From assembly GCF_016924835.1 (NCBI RefSeq), contig NZ_CP070480.1, positions 2,108,001 through 2,172,000 of the forward strand: a stretch of 64,000 nucleotides of DNA, read 5' to 3'. The notes under the pieces were generated by a model that saw nothing but the letters and a program-made list of their open reading frames with translations, was not told the origin of the DNA and made no database searches. The translations under genes and the position numbers were made by a program. The stretch comes from Rothia sp. ZJ932. Lineage in GTDB: Bacteria; Actinomycetota; Actinomycetes; Actinomycetales; Micrococcaceae. Each line of letters opens with the position of its first letter. The stretch's first letter is position 1. Below, piece by piece: positions 55,317 through 64,000 of this stretch.

Positions 55317-57455
55317 ATGGCTCACCAAAACTTTAAGCGCGCGCTCTTTACCGGATCTCTTGCGCTCAGCATTGCCCTTCCGGGCATCTCAGCTCACGCA
55401 CTGCCCGAGAACACCACCGTTGTTGCTGGTGTCCACACTGATGCCATTGCGATGGACCTTCAGGGTAACGCCCTTAAGGTTTTCTCTTACGCTGATTTGC
55501 CTGGCAAGATGCGCAGCAAGCTAGACCCTGCCACCACTGTTTTTCATCTGCCCGATCATGAGGCAACCAGGGTAGAGGTTCCTGCTGGCTATGAGTTCAT
55601 TGCCCAGCCCGGCACCCAGGTATGGTTCGCTCCGCAGACTCAGCGCGATGGGGTAATTTGGCCCGGTTGGAACACCGAAGATATCTCCCGCGGTGAGGTG
55701 AAGAATGACTCTTTGGTCATGGAACTGGTGGACGCAAAAACCCCGCAGGGTGGTTCTGTTGAGGTTTTCCAGGACAGCGCGTTTGGTGCCCCCACCCGCG
55801 TGTGGAGCAGTGACGAGGACGTTAAGAAGTACACCCAGCCCGTTGCCTCACACGTTCACGCGAACTGGGCTTTTACCCATGCAGGCACTTATACTCTGAC
55901 CTTTAAGGTCACCGGTGAAACGGTGGATGGCGCCCCCCTTGAAGATACCCAGGACTTCACCTTCGTAGTGGGCGATCTGCCTGCAGATGAAGTTGCACCT
56001 GAAAAGAATGACACAGCGTCACCGTCACCCGAGGCTACCGAGCAGCCCAGCGCGTCCGCGCCCACTGCCACCCCGGTAAAGGAATCACCTACGACCCAGC
56101 CCAGCACGCCAGCACCTTCGCACGAGAGCGCGACCTCCCCCGCGCCGACCTTCGCTGAGTTGGCAGAATCTGCTCCGGCCGATAATAAGGTAGAGAACCA
56201 TGACGGGCATCATCACGTGCCTGAACAACCCGCAGCAGAAGCCGGTAAGACAGACGAGCAGAACACACCCCAGCAAGCCCCTGCCCCCACTGCACCAGCA
56301 AACCCTGCACCTGCTGCTCAGAACAATTCACGTAGCGGTGCTCAGCAATCAGCCCCACAGAGCGCACCAAAGCCCGCCGCTGAAAAGTGCATGGCAACTG
56401 AAGTCGTTGTAGAAAAGGCTCCCGAGCAGAAGACTACTGCTGACCGTGCCGCGTCATCTCAGGACGCAACCATCAAGACCACCGGCAATAAGGCAACAAC
56501 CGGTGCCCACATTTTCACCATCAATAACTCATCGCGTGAACAGCTCACCGAAGGTCACTTCGATTTCGGGGCGGTTCTCAACGGTAAGCAGCTCAGCGCG
56601 TCCATCAAGGACGATCGCACCAGCCCCGCTCGTTGGGTTGCTCCGCGCTCTGTGGAGTTTGTGCTCTCAGAATCTGCGAAGAAGAAGATGCCCGCTGGTA
56701 TGGAGAATATTGCGCCTGCCGGTAGCGACGTTTACCTCATCGGCAGCACTCAGGAGGCTGGCGTGCCGTGGCTGGGTTGGAATACCCAGGATTCAGCCCT
56801 GTCGCAGAATGTGAAGGGTGATGCCACGCTGAAACTCGACTCGGTGACCGGCCCCGGCAAGCTATCGGTGTTCCTCACCGGCAACTTCGGTTCGGCGGGT
56901 CAGACCGTGTTCAACGCTCCTGGCGATACCTTCAAGGTGCCTTTAAACACCCACCAGCACGGCAACTGGGTTTTCTCAGCGCCGGGTGTTTACACCGCTA
57001 CCGTTTCGTGGCATGCCACCCTCAAGGATGGCACCCCCGCCAGTACATCAGCAGAGCTTCGCTTTGTGGTGGGCGATGTAACCGTACCTCCGGCGGCACC
57101 TGCTGAGCAGTCAGAAGCTCAGAATACTGAGAAAGCTAAAACTGAGTCAAAGAACGAGAGCGCACCCCAGGGTTCCGAGCAGAAAGCTACCGCGCAGGGT
57201 TCAGTTGATACTGCAACCGGCATCGTCACCAAGCCCGACGGCTCCAAGGTGAAAATTGTCGGTAAAACCTCATCAGGCGCTGATTGCACCCTCTCCGACA
57301 ACGAGTTGAAACAGGCTCAGGAGGCTTCAGCCCAGGGCAAGCTCGCCTACACCGGTTTCAGTAGCGCTCAGCTTGCCGGTTTTGGTGTACTCACTCTGTT
57401 AGCCGGCATCGGCACCTTGCTGCTGGCGCGTCGTGCTCAGCGTAAGAATGCGTAA
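55317..57455 (+). CDS. Sortase-anchored surface protein with two actinobacterial anchored-repeat domains
   Basis: About 712 residues. Start at 55317 (MAHQNFKRALFTGSLALSIA) gives a signal peptide ending near AHA; the frame also allows a start at 55269. Two TIGR03769-type domains follow: the first has WPGWNTED and HVHANWAFTHAGTYTLT, the second has LGWNTQD and HQHGNWVFSAPGVYTAT. They are joined by a long Pro/Ala/Ser/Gln linker containing a NHDGHHH cluster. The C-terminus is LAYTG, a hydrophobic helix and RRAQRKNA, a sortase-E-type LAxTG signal. First gene of a zinc-uptake operon; its role is probably to bind zinc at the cell wall (inference). Confidence 0.85.
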   Translation: MAHQNFKRALFTGSLALSIALPGISAHALPENTTVVAGVHTDAIAMDLQGNALKVFSYADLPGKMRSKLDPATTVFHLPDHEATRVEVPAGYEFIAQPGTQVWFAPQTQRDGVIWPGWNTEDISRGEVKNDSLVMELVDAKTPQGGSVEVFQDSAFGAPTRVWSSDEDVKKYTQPVASHVHANWAFTHAGTYTLTFKVTGETVDGAPLEDTQDFTFVVGDLPADEVAPEKNDTASPSPEATEQPSASAPTATPVKESPTTQPSTPAPSHESATSPAPTFAELAESAPADNKVENHDGHHHVPEQPAAEAGKTDEQNTPQQAPAPTAPANPAPAAQNNSRSGAQQSAPQSAPKPAAEKCMATEVVVEKAPEQKTTADRAASSQDATIKTTGNKATTGAHIFTINNSSREQLTEGHFDFGAVLNGKQLSASIKDDRTSPARWVAPRSVEFVLSESAKKKMPAGMENIAPAGSDVYLIGSTQEAGVPWLGWNTQDSALSQNVKGDATLKLDSVTGPGKLSVFLTGNFGSAGQTVFNAPGDTFKVPLNTHQHGNWVFSAPGVYTATVSWHATLKDGTPASTSAELRFVVGDVTVPPAAPAEQSEAQNTEKAKTESKNESAPQGSEQKATAQGSVDTATGIVTKPDGSKVKIVGKTSSGADCTLSDNELKQAQEASAQGKLAYTGFSSAQLAGFGVLTLLAGIGTLLLARRAQRKNA

Positions 57456-58974
57456 GACAAAACTTCTTGCTCTAGCAGCTAGCTGCCTTTTCGCGCTCAC
57501 CGCGTGCACAGCCCCTTCATCGGGCGGTGCAGGCGGTGAGCAACTGAAGGTTGTTACCACCACCCCCATTCTTGCCGACTTCGCCGCTCGTGTTGGTGGG
57601 GATTATGCGCAGGTCAGTTCTTTGGTGCCCAACGGGGCTGACCCGCACTCCTACGAACCGACCCTGCGCGATGTGCGTGATATAGCCTACGCTGATGTTG
57701 CGTTCACTAACGGGTTACTTCTTGAGCAGCAAAAGATGTTGAAGACCGTCAGCGCGAACTTGCCGCAGGACGCAACCTCCGTGGCTGTTGCCGAAGGCAT
57801 CGAAACCTACGGCGGCAAACTGCAACCCATCGTTGAAGATGCGTCGCTCGATTCAGTGTGGCTGGGGTTGCGCGTTGAAGCTGGTAACGCAGACACCTCA
57901 GGTGAGCACACCGCGACTTTTAGCGCGTCCAACCCGCAAGGCTCCGGCAGGCTGGCAGCTTTCATCACGCAAACTTTTGGTGCTGTTGAGGTCGTTGCAG
58001 ATTCTGAGCAAGGACGCGCTCAGGTGGGTTCAACCCAGCTACCCCTGAATGCCCACACTCACCTTTCATGGGCTTTCACTGCCAGCGGTCACTATACCCT
58101 GGAGGTTTCTGCCAGCAGTAGCGACCCCTCCCTGGGCGAAGTGCCCACCCACACCCTGCACTTTGTAGTGGGTGAAGACCCCACTGCTGTCGCGCAGCAG
58201 ATGGGCACCGACACTCACATTCTTGATGGGGGGCATGCTGATCTCACCGCGCAACTTGACCAAGGGCGCATGATGATTCGCACCGACCACGACGGAGAGG
58301 TTCACTACCACGAGCTAGAAAAAACCCTTGTGGTCGTGCCCTCCAAAACTCTGCAGGAACTACCCGCCAGTGCCCAGTACCGTTTTCTGGGCAGAGGCGG
58401 GGAGCAAATGTACCTGCTGGCTCAGGCGGTAGCGGGCAAGCATGTTCACGGTGAAATCGACCCGCACATCTGGCATTCAGTGCCCAACGCTAAGGCAAGC
58501 GTCGAGCTCATGCGAGACACCCTCGCTACCGCTAACCCCAAGCACGCCAGTGCCTACAACGCCAACGCGTCCGCTCTACTGGCAGAGCTGGATCAGCTCA
58601 ACCGGGATCTCATCGACGCCTATGCGAGCCTTCCAGATTCTCGCAAAAACCTGATTACAACGCATGACGGCTACCGCTATCTCGCAAGCACTTACGGCCT
58701 GGAAACCGCCGGGTTTGTGACCCCGGCACCGGGCAGTGAACCCAGTATTCAACAGCGCAACAGACTGCGACGAACCATTGAGGACCTCAACATTTCAGCC
58801 CTCTACATAAACAGGGGCGAGATGGAGAAAACCTCAATTCTTGCCCAAGTCGCTGAAGACTCCGGGGTTCGCCTGTGCCAGCTCTACGCCGACAGCCTTG
58901 ATTCAAACGCACCCCATTACATCGACATGATGCGCTCCAACGCGCAGACCATTACAGAATGTTCAGGAAACTAG
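57448..58974 (+). CDS. Anchored-repeat ABC transporter substrate-binding lipoprotein (ZnuA-like)
   Basis: About 508 residues; ATG at 57448 overlaps the previous stop by 8 bp. Lipobox LFALTAC. The ZnuA/cluster-9 binding protein is split: the N-half (about 30-125; VVTTTPILADFAARVGGD, NGADPHSYEP with the metal His) and the C-half (from about 345; HVHGEIDPHIWHSVPNAK, LITTHDGYRYLASTYGL, PGSEPSIQQRNRL). Between them, about 130-265, a single anchored-repeat domain (LGLRVEAGNADTSGEHTATF, LNAHTHLSWAFTASGHYTLE) is inserted, followed by another His-rich stretch (HYHELEK). This is the TIGR03772 architecture, about 200 residues longer than plain ZnuA. Binds zinc, possibly manganese. Confidence 0.86.
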   Translation: MRKTKLLALAASCLFALTACTAPSSGGAGGEQLKVVTTTPILADFAARVGGDYAQVSSLVPNGADPHSYEPTLRDVRDIAYADVAFTNGLLLEQQKMLKTVSANLPQDATSVAVAEGIETYGGKLQPIVEDASLDSVWLGLRVEAGNADTSGEHTATFSASNPQGSGRLAAFITQTFGAVEVVADSEQGRAQVGSTQLPLNAHTHLSWAFTASGHYTLEVSASSSDPSLGEVPTHTLHFVVGEDPTAVAQQMGTDTHILDGGHADLTAQLDQGRMMIRTDHDGEVHYHELEKTLVVVPSKTLQELPASAQYRFLGRGGEQMYLLAQAVAGKHVHGEIDPHIWHSVPNAKASVELMRDTLATANPKHASAYNANASALLAELDQLNRDLIDAYASLPDSRKNLITTHDGYRYLASTYGLETAGFVTPAPGSEPSIQQRNRLRRTIEDLNISALYINRGEMEKTSILAQVAEDSGVRLCQLYADSLDSNAPHYIDMMRSNAQTITECSGN

Positions 58975-58976
58975 AT

Positions 58977-60011
58977 ATGACCGAGAAACTACCCTACGTT
59001 CGTTCCCTCACCGTGGCGGCTCTTGTCACCGGCATCTGTATGCCCCTTGCCGCCCATGCCGACGATGCAACCGCAGCCCCCGATGCTAGCGCGTCCGCCG
59101 AGGTGAAAAGCGCACAAGAAAAAGCGCTGGAACAAAAGATTTCCTCCGATGAGCCCATTGCCAGCGGTCGAGTCAGCATCGACGCTGGGCACGTTGATAT
59201 GGGACCCAAGTTCATTGACGGAAACTGGCAGCTCATGGTACATGATGACTCCACTGCCAACCCCGTGTGGCGCATGATGGAAGACGTGGTGCTGGTAGGT
59301 AAGGACGCCGCAAAGCTACCGGTACCCGATGATGAGCGCTACTCCTTTGTAGATGCTGCTCCGGGTAGTGATGTGTACGTGATTCCGCAGACCGAAGCTG
59401 AGGGCGTTGTCTGGCCCGGCTGGAACACCCAGGACCCTGCGGTTGTTGAGGCACTAGGACGCGGAGTGACCCTCACCCTCGACCGTGTTGAGGGCCCCGG
59501 TCAGCTCACCGTTTACCTTGAGAACGGTAACTTCTCAGCGCCCCAGGTGCTCTGGAACTCCAACACCCCCGAATCCCAAGATATCTGGGTTGAACCCAAC
59601 ACCCACACCCACGCCAACTGGGTGTTCACCGCCCCCGGCGCCTACTTCGTGACAGTAACGGCACACGCTACTCTCGCTGACGGCAGCGAGGTTGCCAACA
59701 CCCAGCGCATCCAGTTCGCTATCGGTAGCCAGACCAACCCCGAGGACGTCTTCGCGCAAGCTGACCAGCTAGAACCCCTCACCGCAGATTCCGCCGAAGC
59801 AGCAAATAATTCAGCGAGCACGCCCGATGCTGCTGTACCCACCGCTGACAGCTCTGACAGTGCAGAGGCAGTCAGCGAAGATCGCACCGGCATTAGCCCT
59901 GCTCTGATTGCGGGCATTGTGGCCGTGCTGGCTGTGATTGGTGGCGGTGTAGCCTTGATGATGCGTAAGTCAGCCGCCGACCAGCGCCATGCCCAGGAGC
60001 AAATCAAGTGA
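58977..60011 (+). CDS. Anchored-repeat protein, ABC-transporter associated (TIGR03773-like)
   Basis: About 344 residues. Start at 58977 has AGGAAA upstream and lies just after the previous stop; the open frame from 58959 overlaps it. Signal peptide (SLTVAALVTGICMPLAAHA), one TIGR03769-type domain (VWPGWNTQDPAV, then HTHANWVFTAPGAYFVTVTA), an acidic Ser/Ala stretch, a C-terminal helix (ISPALIAGIVAVLAVIGGGV) and a basic tail. No LAxTG motif, so it is held by the helix and not by sortase. Its end overlaps the ATPase start by 4 bp. Probably passes metal from the surface protein to the lipoprotein (inference). Confidence 0.82.
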   Translation: MTEKLPYVRSLTVAALVTGICMPLAAHADDATAAPDASASAEVKSAQEKALEQKISSDEPIASGRVSIDAGHVDMGPKFIDGNWQLMVHDDSTANPVWRMMEDVVLVGKDAAKLPVPDDERYSFVDAAPGSDVYVIPQTEAEGVVWPGWNTQDPAVVEALGRGVTLTLDRVEGPGQLTVYLENGNFSAPQVLWNSNTPESQDIWVEPNTHTHANWVFTAPGAYFVTVTAHATLADGSEVANTQRIQFAIGSQTNPEDVFAQADQLEPLTADSAEAANNSASTPDAAVPTADSSDSAEAVSEDRTGISPALIAGIVAVLAVIGGGVALMMRKSAADQRHAQEQIK

Positions 60012-60760
60012 GTGAAACACCGGTTATTTCGCTGGTGAATATGGGGGCTGGCTACGGCAAACGCACCATTCTCAGCGAGGTGAATCTCACCGTTGAACGA
60101 GGGGAGTTCGTGGGGCTGATCGGCGCTAACGGCGCGGGTAAAACCACCCTGCTGCGGTCTTTGCTGGGATTAGTACCCGGTGCTACCGGTGAGATTCGCA
60201 TTTTGGGGAGCACCCCCGCCTCAGCACGCACCCGCATTGGTTACGTGCCGCAGAAGCACCAGTTTCAGTGGGATTTTCCCATCACCGTCAAAGACGCGGT
60301 GATGACCGGTCGCAGTGCCCACCTGGGGTTGTTCAAGCGTCCGAGTAGCGATGACTGGGTAGCTGTTTTCTCGGCAATCAAACGAGCAGGCATCGATCAC
60401 CTATCCCAGCGCATCATCGGTGAGCTCTCAGGCGGTCAACGTCAGCGCGTGCTGTTGGCGCGTGCCCTGGCAGCCGCACCCGAGCTTCTGCTGCTCGATG
60501 AGCCCTTTACCGGAGTGGACGCTCCCACCCAAGACATGCTCAACGTCCTCTACCGGGAGTTAGCCGCTGAGGGGCTCACCATCGTCATGTCTACCCACGA
60601 TATGCTCTCGGCACGCGAAGCCTGCACCCGCTTGGTCGGTGTGCGCGAAACTCTAGCACTCGACGCCCCGGCGCGGAGCCTAAGTGTTCAAGAGCTTCAC
60701 CACTGGCTCACCGGCAGAAGCGAGCAAACCCCGACTCTTCACCAGAAAGGTACAGCATGA
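60008..60760 (+). CDS. Metal ABC transporter ATP-binding protein (anchored-repeat type)
   Basis: 250 residues, GTG start overlapping the preceding stop (GTGA). Walker A GANGAGKTT near 38-46, Q-loop VPQKHQF, signature LSGGQRQR near 140, Walker B LLLLDEPFTG near 160 and the switch His in STHD. ZnuC/MntB-type cluster-9 ATPase; TIGR03771 describes the version in this operon. Supplies energy to the permease encoded next, whose start overlaps this stop by 4 bp. Confidence 0.92.
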   Translation: MSETPVISLVNMGAGYGKRTILSEVNLTVERGEFVGLIGANGAGKTTLLRSLLGLVPGATGEIRILGSTPASARTRIGYVPQKHQFQWDFPITVKDAVMTGRSAHLGLFKRPSSDDWVAVFSAIKRAGIDHLSQRIIGELSGGQRQRVLLARALAAAPELLLLDEPFTGVDAPTQDMLNVLYRELAAEGLTIVMSTHDMLSAREACTRLVGVRETLALDAPARSLSVQELHHWLTGRSEQTPTLHQKGTA

Positions 60761-61587
60761 TTACGCCTTTTGAATTTGTGGGAGATTTGCTCAACCCCAA
60801 TCTCTCTTTTCTTGCCAAGGCCCTCGCTGCCGTTGTGATCTCGTCCATCGTGACGGGTTTGGTGGGCTGCTACGTGGTTATGCGCGGCATGGTGTTTATT
60901 GGGGACGCGGTGGCGCACTCTGTCTTTCCGGGGCTAGCTATCGCTTTCGTCATGGGCACTAACCTCATGCTGGGCGGACTGATAGCGGGCGTCATCACCG
61001 CTATTTTGGTGGCTATTTTCAGCCAGAATCAGAAGCTCAAAGAAGACTCCGTCATTGGTATTTTCTTTGCGGGTTCTTTTGCCCTAGGCATTGTGATTAT
61101 CTCGCTGCAACCGGGCTACTCGGGGTCGGTGCAGGACTTCCTCTTTGGCTCTATTGTGGGTGTATCAACCTCAGACATTACCCAGGCGGCACTCATCGCC
61201 ACCGGCATCATGGCAACCCTGGCAGTATTCCACTCCCGCTTTGTCACCGTCAGCCTTGATAAAGAAAGCGCCCGCGCTATGGGGTTGCCCGTGCTGCTAC
61301 TTGATGTGGTGCTCTATGTACTCGTGACTATCAGCGTGGTTATTTCGCTACAAACCCTGGGCAACGTACTGGTTCTGGCACTCATCGTTGTGCCCGCCTC
61401 CGCCGCGCGTCTTGCCTGCACCAAACTCAGCCATATGATGGTCTTCTCCCCCGCCTTCGGCATCATCTGCTCCACTGTGGGTCTCTACCTTTCGTGGTCC
61501 TTCAACCTACCGGTCGGCGGCACCATCGTGCTCACCATGATCGCCGGGTTTATGGCAACCGCAGCAGGTGCGCGCGTACTGCGCTAA
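60757..61587 (+). CDS. Metal ABC transporter permease (anchored-repeat type)
   Basis: 276 residues with about eight membrane helices, ABC-3 (ZnuB/MntC) family. Conserved segments: GCYVVMRGMVFIGDAVAHSVFPGLAIAF (the GDAxAHSVFPG coupling/channel motif lies within residues 37-65), ESARAMGLPVLLLDVVLYVL, LGNVLVLALIVVPASAARL, and the LPVGGTIVL near the end. Last gene of the zinc operon. Start overlaps the ATPase stop (ATGA), so the five genes are tightly coupled. Confidence 0.92.
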   Translation: MITPFEFVGDLLNPNLSFLAKALAAVVISSIVTGLVGCYVVMRGMVFIGDAVAHSVFPGLAIAFVMGTNLMLGGLIAGVITAILVAIFSQNQKLKEDSVIGIFFAGSFALGIVIISLQPGYSGSVQDFLFGSIVGVSTSDITQAALIATGIMATLAVFHSRFVTVSLDKESARAMGLPVLLLDVVLYVLVTISVVISLQTLGNVLVLALIVVPASAARLACTKLSHMMVFSPAFGIICSTVGLYLSWSFNLPVGGTIVLTMIAGFMATAAGARVLR

Positions 61588-61619
61588 ATAAACTTCAGGT
61601 ACTCACCCATTGACGAAAA

Positions 61620-61662
61620 AGAGGACGTTTCATCACATGTTTTACGCGATGAAACGTCCTCT
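61620..61662. terminator. Bidirectional terminator
   Basis: 15-bp perfect arms AGAGGACGTTTCATC (61620-61634) and GATGAAACGTCCTCT (61648-61662) with a 13-nt loop, between the convergent zinc permease and selO genes. Confidence 0.88.
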
Positions 61663-61673
61663 CTCTGTATGAA

Positions 61674-63203
61674 TTAGGTACCGCAGAAGCTCCTAAAAAA
61701 GCGGGCGCTTGGCTCTGCTTTTTCAAGATCGGCGACCAGTTGGGCGTGAGCCTCGGTGAGGTCTTGCTGTAGGACGCGCGTATAAGGTGCGCGTACTGCG
61801 GTCAGTAACTGCTCCACAGGTTCTGAGTTACCTGCTTCTACCGCGCGCAGGGTCTCTTCAAGAACCAGATTGCGAGGTATATACACCGGATTGCTAGCGT
61901 GCATGAGGTCGTGGGCACGCGCGTCCGACGTTTTTGTTTCTACACGCAACTCAGTGAGCTCTTTCTGCCAGGCTGTTACCGAAAGGTCTGAGGAGCACTC
62001 CGCGAAAGGGTTTTCGCCATCGGTCAAAGACCTGAAGAAACCGGTGAAATCTAGGCTAAAGCGTTCCATGAGATCAAGGGTTCCTTCGATAAAAGCCTCC
62101 ACCTCATCGAATAGATAGGCAGGTGCGTCCGGCCCCATATCAAGACCCAGCTTCGCGGCAAAAGCCAGAGTGTGAGCGTGAGCGTAGGCGTCCTCAAATT
62201 CATCAAGAACCCGCTTCGCCCGCTCAATAGCACGATTGGGGTCATTGAGGTCAATCAGATCAAGCAGGGTTTCAGCGAAACGCGCCAGATTCCAGTGAGT
62301 AATACCGGGCTGATTGCGGTACTTGTAGCGCCCCTGCTGGTCGATAGAAGAGTAAACAGCGTCGCGGGAAAACCCATCGATAAAAGCGCAGGGGCCAAAG
62401 TCAATAGACTGCCCAGAAATGCTGACGTTATCAGTATTCAGAACCCCGTGTACGAACCCCAAACCCATCCAGTGAGCAACCAGTTTCGCTTGTTCTTCGA
62501 CCACCTGTCGCAACAGGGTCAGGGCATTCTCAGGTGCTTCACCCACCGCCAGGTGCGGGTAGTGGCGATGCAGGGCGTACTCCACTAATCGGTTGCGGGT
62601 TTCGGTATCACAGTTGTACTGGGCAAACTGAAAAGTACCCACGCGCAGGTGACTGGACGATACACGCACCACGATGCCCGCAGGCTCAGGCAGGGGTGAG
62701 CGGCGGCGGATTTTCTCACCGGTTTCAATCACGGCGAGCGCCCGCGAGGTCGGCACTCCCAAAGCGTGTAGGGATTCACCAATCACAACCTCACGCCAGA
62801 CCGCCGAAAGAGGTGCTTTACCGTCAGAACCCGGACGTGAGAAGGGGGTGAGACCGCTACCTTTGAGGTGAATATCAACGCGGTTTTGTTTTTCCCCTTC
62901 GCCGGGTGCGGACGCACGACTCAGCTCCCCTACTAGGTGCGCGCGTCCGTCACCCAGTACCGGGGAGAGCTGGCCAAACTGAAAACCTGAGTAGGCAAGA
63001 GCGTGGGGTGTGGGGTTTTCAGCTGAGGTGCCGGTCAGCCACGCCATGCCCTCAGTGGCTAACCAGTCGGAGTCTAGACCCAGTTCTTGCGCTAGGTCAT
63101 CATTGACCCAGGTGACGCGGGAACCCTCAGGAATATCCGGGGTAGCCTGCACCGCCAACTGCGGAAAGGACTGGACGTAGGTGTTCTCAAGCGTGGGCGT
63201 CAT
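61674..63203 (-). CDS. selO: Protein adenylyltransferase SelO (YdiU family)
   Basis: 509 residues. A pseudokinase-fold enzyme that transfers AMP from ATP to Ser/Thr/Tyr of target proteins, linked to redox stress. Blocks visible: YSGFQFGQLSPVLGDGRAHL, IHLKGSGLTPFSRPGSDGKA, AVWREVVIGESLHALGVPTS, VVRVSSSHLRVGTFQ, FVHGVLNTDNVSISG (metal-binding Asn) and IDFGPCAFIDGF (DFG-like Asp). The third residue from the end is Cys (FCGT), the place of selenocysteine in animal SelO. Single gene, convergent with the zinc operon. Confidence 0.9.
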   Translation of the reverse strand: MTPTLENTYVQSFPQLAVQATPDIPEGSRVTWVNDDLAQELGLDSDWLATEGMAWLTGTSAENPTPHALAYSGFQFGQLSPVLGDGRAHLVGELSRASAPGEGEKQNRVDIHLKGSGLTPFSRPGSDGKAPLSAVWREVVIGESLHALGVPTSRALAVIETGEKIRRRSPLPEPAGIVVRVSSSHLRVGTFQFAQYNCDTETRNRLVEYALHRHYPHLAVGEAPENALTLLRQVVEEQAKLVAHWMGLGFVHGVLNTDNVSISGQSIDFGPCAFIDGFSRDAVYSSIDQQGRYKYRNQPGITHWNLARFAETLLDLIDLNDPNRAIERAKRVLDEFEDAYAHAHTLAFAAKLGLDMGPDAPAYLFDEVEAFIEGTLDLMERFSLDFTGFFRSLTDGENPFAECSSDLSVTAWQKELTELRVETKTSDARAHDLMHASNPVYIPRNLVLEETLRAVEAGNSEPVEQLLTAVRAPYTRVLQQDLTEAHAQLVADLEKAEPSARFFRSFCGT

Positions 63204-63368
63204 AGCTTCAGTCTATCGGGGAGGGCAAGGGCGCCCTCGTGCGCTCAGCCTACTCGCGCGTCCTTACCCCGCCTCAAAATGCCACGAGAGAGGTGTATTT
63301 GACCCCTGTCATGGCACTTTCGGACGGAGTAAACGTTTCAAGAGCAAGGCGTTCCCTCTGCACTGTAC

Positions 63369-63845
63369 CTAGTCTTCGTCGAGCTGAGTGTCCAGGCGAG
63401 CGCGGTCGTCCTCGCGTCGTTTTTTATAGCTGTACAGCGTAAGGGCACTGCCGATAGTCGCAAAGCCAATCATCATCAAATAACCAGGCAAACCCCACAA
63501 CCCCAGCACTGTGAAACTACGAAAAATGGCACCCGACACCCAGGCTAAAGCCAGCAGGAACATCAGTAAATACTCGCCTGAAGAACTATTGACACGGGGT
63601 ACAGGAGCTCGCTCACGCAACCAAGACTCACCAATTGAGTGTGTAAGCCCTATCAGTGCCATAGGCAAAGCGGAAAGCAACGAATACAGTCCCGGTAAAA
63701 CCCATGCCAGTATTACGCTCACTACCGAAACACCAAAGATCAGCCATGTATAAGAAATAGCTATCGACCGATACAGCACCTCCCGCTCAAACTCGTCATC
63801 CATTGACGTGTCATAGCGTTCAAGTATTTTGTCGTTGTAGCTCAT
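63369..63845 (-). CDS. Membrane protein of unknown function next to an XRE regulator
   Basis: About 158 residues from the ATG at 63845 (MSYNDKILERYDTSMDDEF); the frame is open to 63902. Two pairs of hydrophobic helices (about 30-72 and 92-140), an acidic cytoplasmic head and a charged tail (KKRREDDRARL). It starts 2 bp after the stop of the XRE-type regulator gene. Such helix-turn-helix plus small membrane protein pairs are frequent in Gram-positive bacteria, but their role is unknown. Confidence 0.72.
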   Translation of the reverse strand: MSYNDKILERYDTSMDDEFEREVLYRSIAISYTWLIFGVSVVSVILAWVLPGLYSLLSALPMALIGLTHSIGESWLRERAPVPRVNSSSGEYLLMFLLALAWVSGAIFRSFTVLGLWGLPGYLMMIGFATIGSALTLYSYKKRREDDRARLDTQLDED

Positions 63846-63847
63846 GG

Positions 63848-64000
63848 TTAGTCCTGTTCTTCGTCGAAAACTTCTTCCACCGTCTTGCCGAGGACTCTGC
63901 AAATGGAGAGCGCTAGGTAGACCGAGGGCGCGTAGTTTCCTTTTTCGATATTGGCGATGGTCTGGCGTGAAACACCAGCTTGCTCGGCAAGTTCTGCCTG
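63848..64000 (-). CDS. XRE-family transcriptional regulator (3' part)
   Basis: The last 50 codons are in the window: QAELAEQAGVSRQTIANIEK, GNYAPSVYLALSICRVLGKT, VEEVFDEEQD and a stop. This is the second half of a Cro/CI helix-turn-helix, including the recognition helix VSRQTIANIEKG, in the small single-domain form usual for these regulators. The N-terminus lies beyond the window edge. Likely co-transcribed with the membrane protein. Confidence 0.88.
   Translation of the reverse strand, partial: QAELAEQAGVSRQTIANIEKGNYAPSVYLALSICRVLGKTVEEVFDEEQD

Overview
The window looks like a chromosomal segment of a Gram-positive, moderately GC-rich actinobacterium of the Micrococcaceae, most likely Rothia or a close relative. 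The evidence is a 16S-23S-5S rRNA operon with no spacer tRNAs, a sortase-E type LAYTG surface protein with an actinobacterial 'anchored repeat' zinc ABC transporter, a membrane-fused copper nitrite reductase, and actinobacterial (Corynebacterium-like) inositol genes. Genus is an inference; species cannot be read from this.

Layout. 1-12.8 kb: housekeeping and envelope genes (nadE, PAP2 phosphatase, M18 aminopeptidase, CPBP protease, a frameshifted GT87 glycosyltransferase, small membrane proteins, a NirK fusion, a lytic transglycosylase, a glycerophosphodiesterase, a lipoprotein), with a decayed sdhC-sdhA remnant at 4.4-4.8 kb. 12.8-32.7 kb: a large myo-inositol catabolic locus: GntR regulator, iolB, a TauE-like exporter, two further Gfo/Idh/MocA dehydrogenases, an IolE-like isomerase, a LacI regulator, an MFS sugar porter, iolH, iolG, iolE, iolA/mmsA, iolD, a Cgl0159-type aldolase, iolC and another isomerase. 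Every step from inositol to acetyl-CoA, CO2 and a triose phosphate has a candidate. Two further sugar-porter genes survive only as fragments. 32.7-34.9 kb: broken mannose-family PTS genes beside an intact BglG/LicT-type antiterminator. 35.0-40.3 kb: rRNA operon on the minus strand, with about 1.5 kb of non-coding DNA upstream.

41.7-48.1 kb: isochorismatase-like hydrolase, aldo/keto reductase, a decayed plasmid RepL-like gene, a DHA2 efflux pump and an M13 peptidase. 48.2-54.9 kb: a 5-oxoproline/urea-carboxylase-like locus: pxpA, a pxpB-pxpC fusion, a biotin carboxylase-BCCP fusion, a GntR/FCD regulator and an NRAMP-like transporter, tied together by one palindrome present in two promoter regions. 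55.2-61.6 kb: a zinc-uptake operon behind a Zur-box-like site: surface-anchored protein, ZnuA-like lipoprotein with an inserted domain, a second anchored protein, ATPase and permease. 61.7-64 kb: SelO, a small membrane protein and the end of an XRE regulator.

The window carries an unusual number of decayed genes (sdhC/sdhA, GT87, two MFS porters, PTS IIA and IID, RepL). At least six of their in-frame stops can be explained by C-to-T or G-to-A changes. I see no CRISPR array, prophage, insertion sequence or defence system. The items most worth follow-up are the Zur/anchored-repeat zinc operon, the PxpBC plus biotin carboxylase pairing with its shared operator, the inositol operators, and the NirK fusion.
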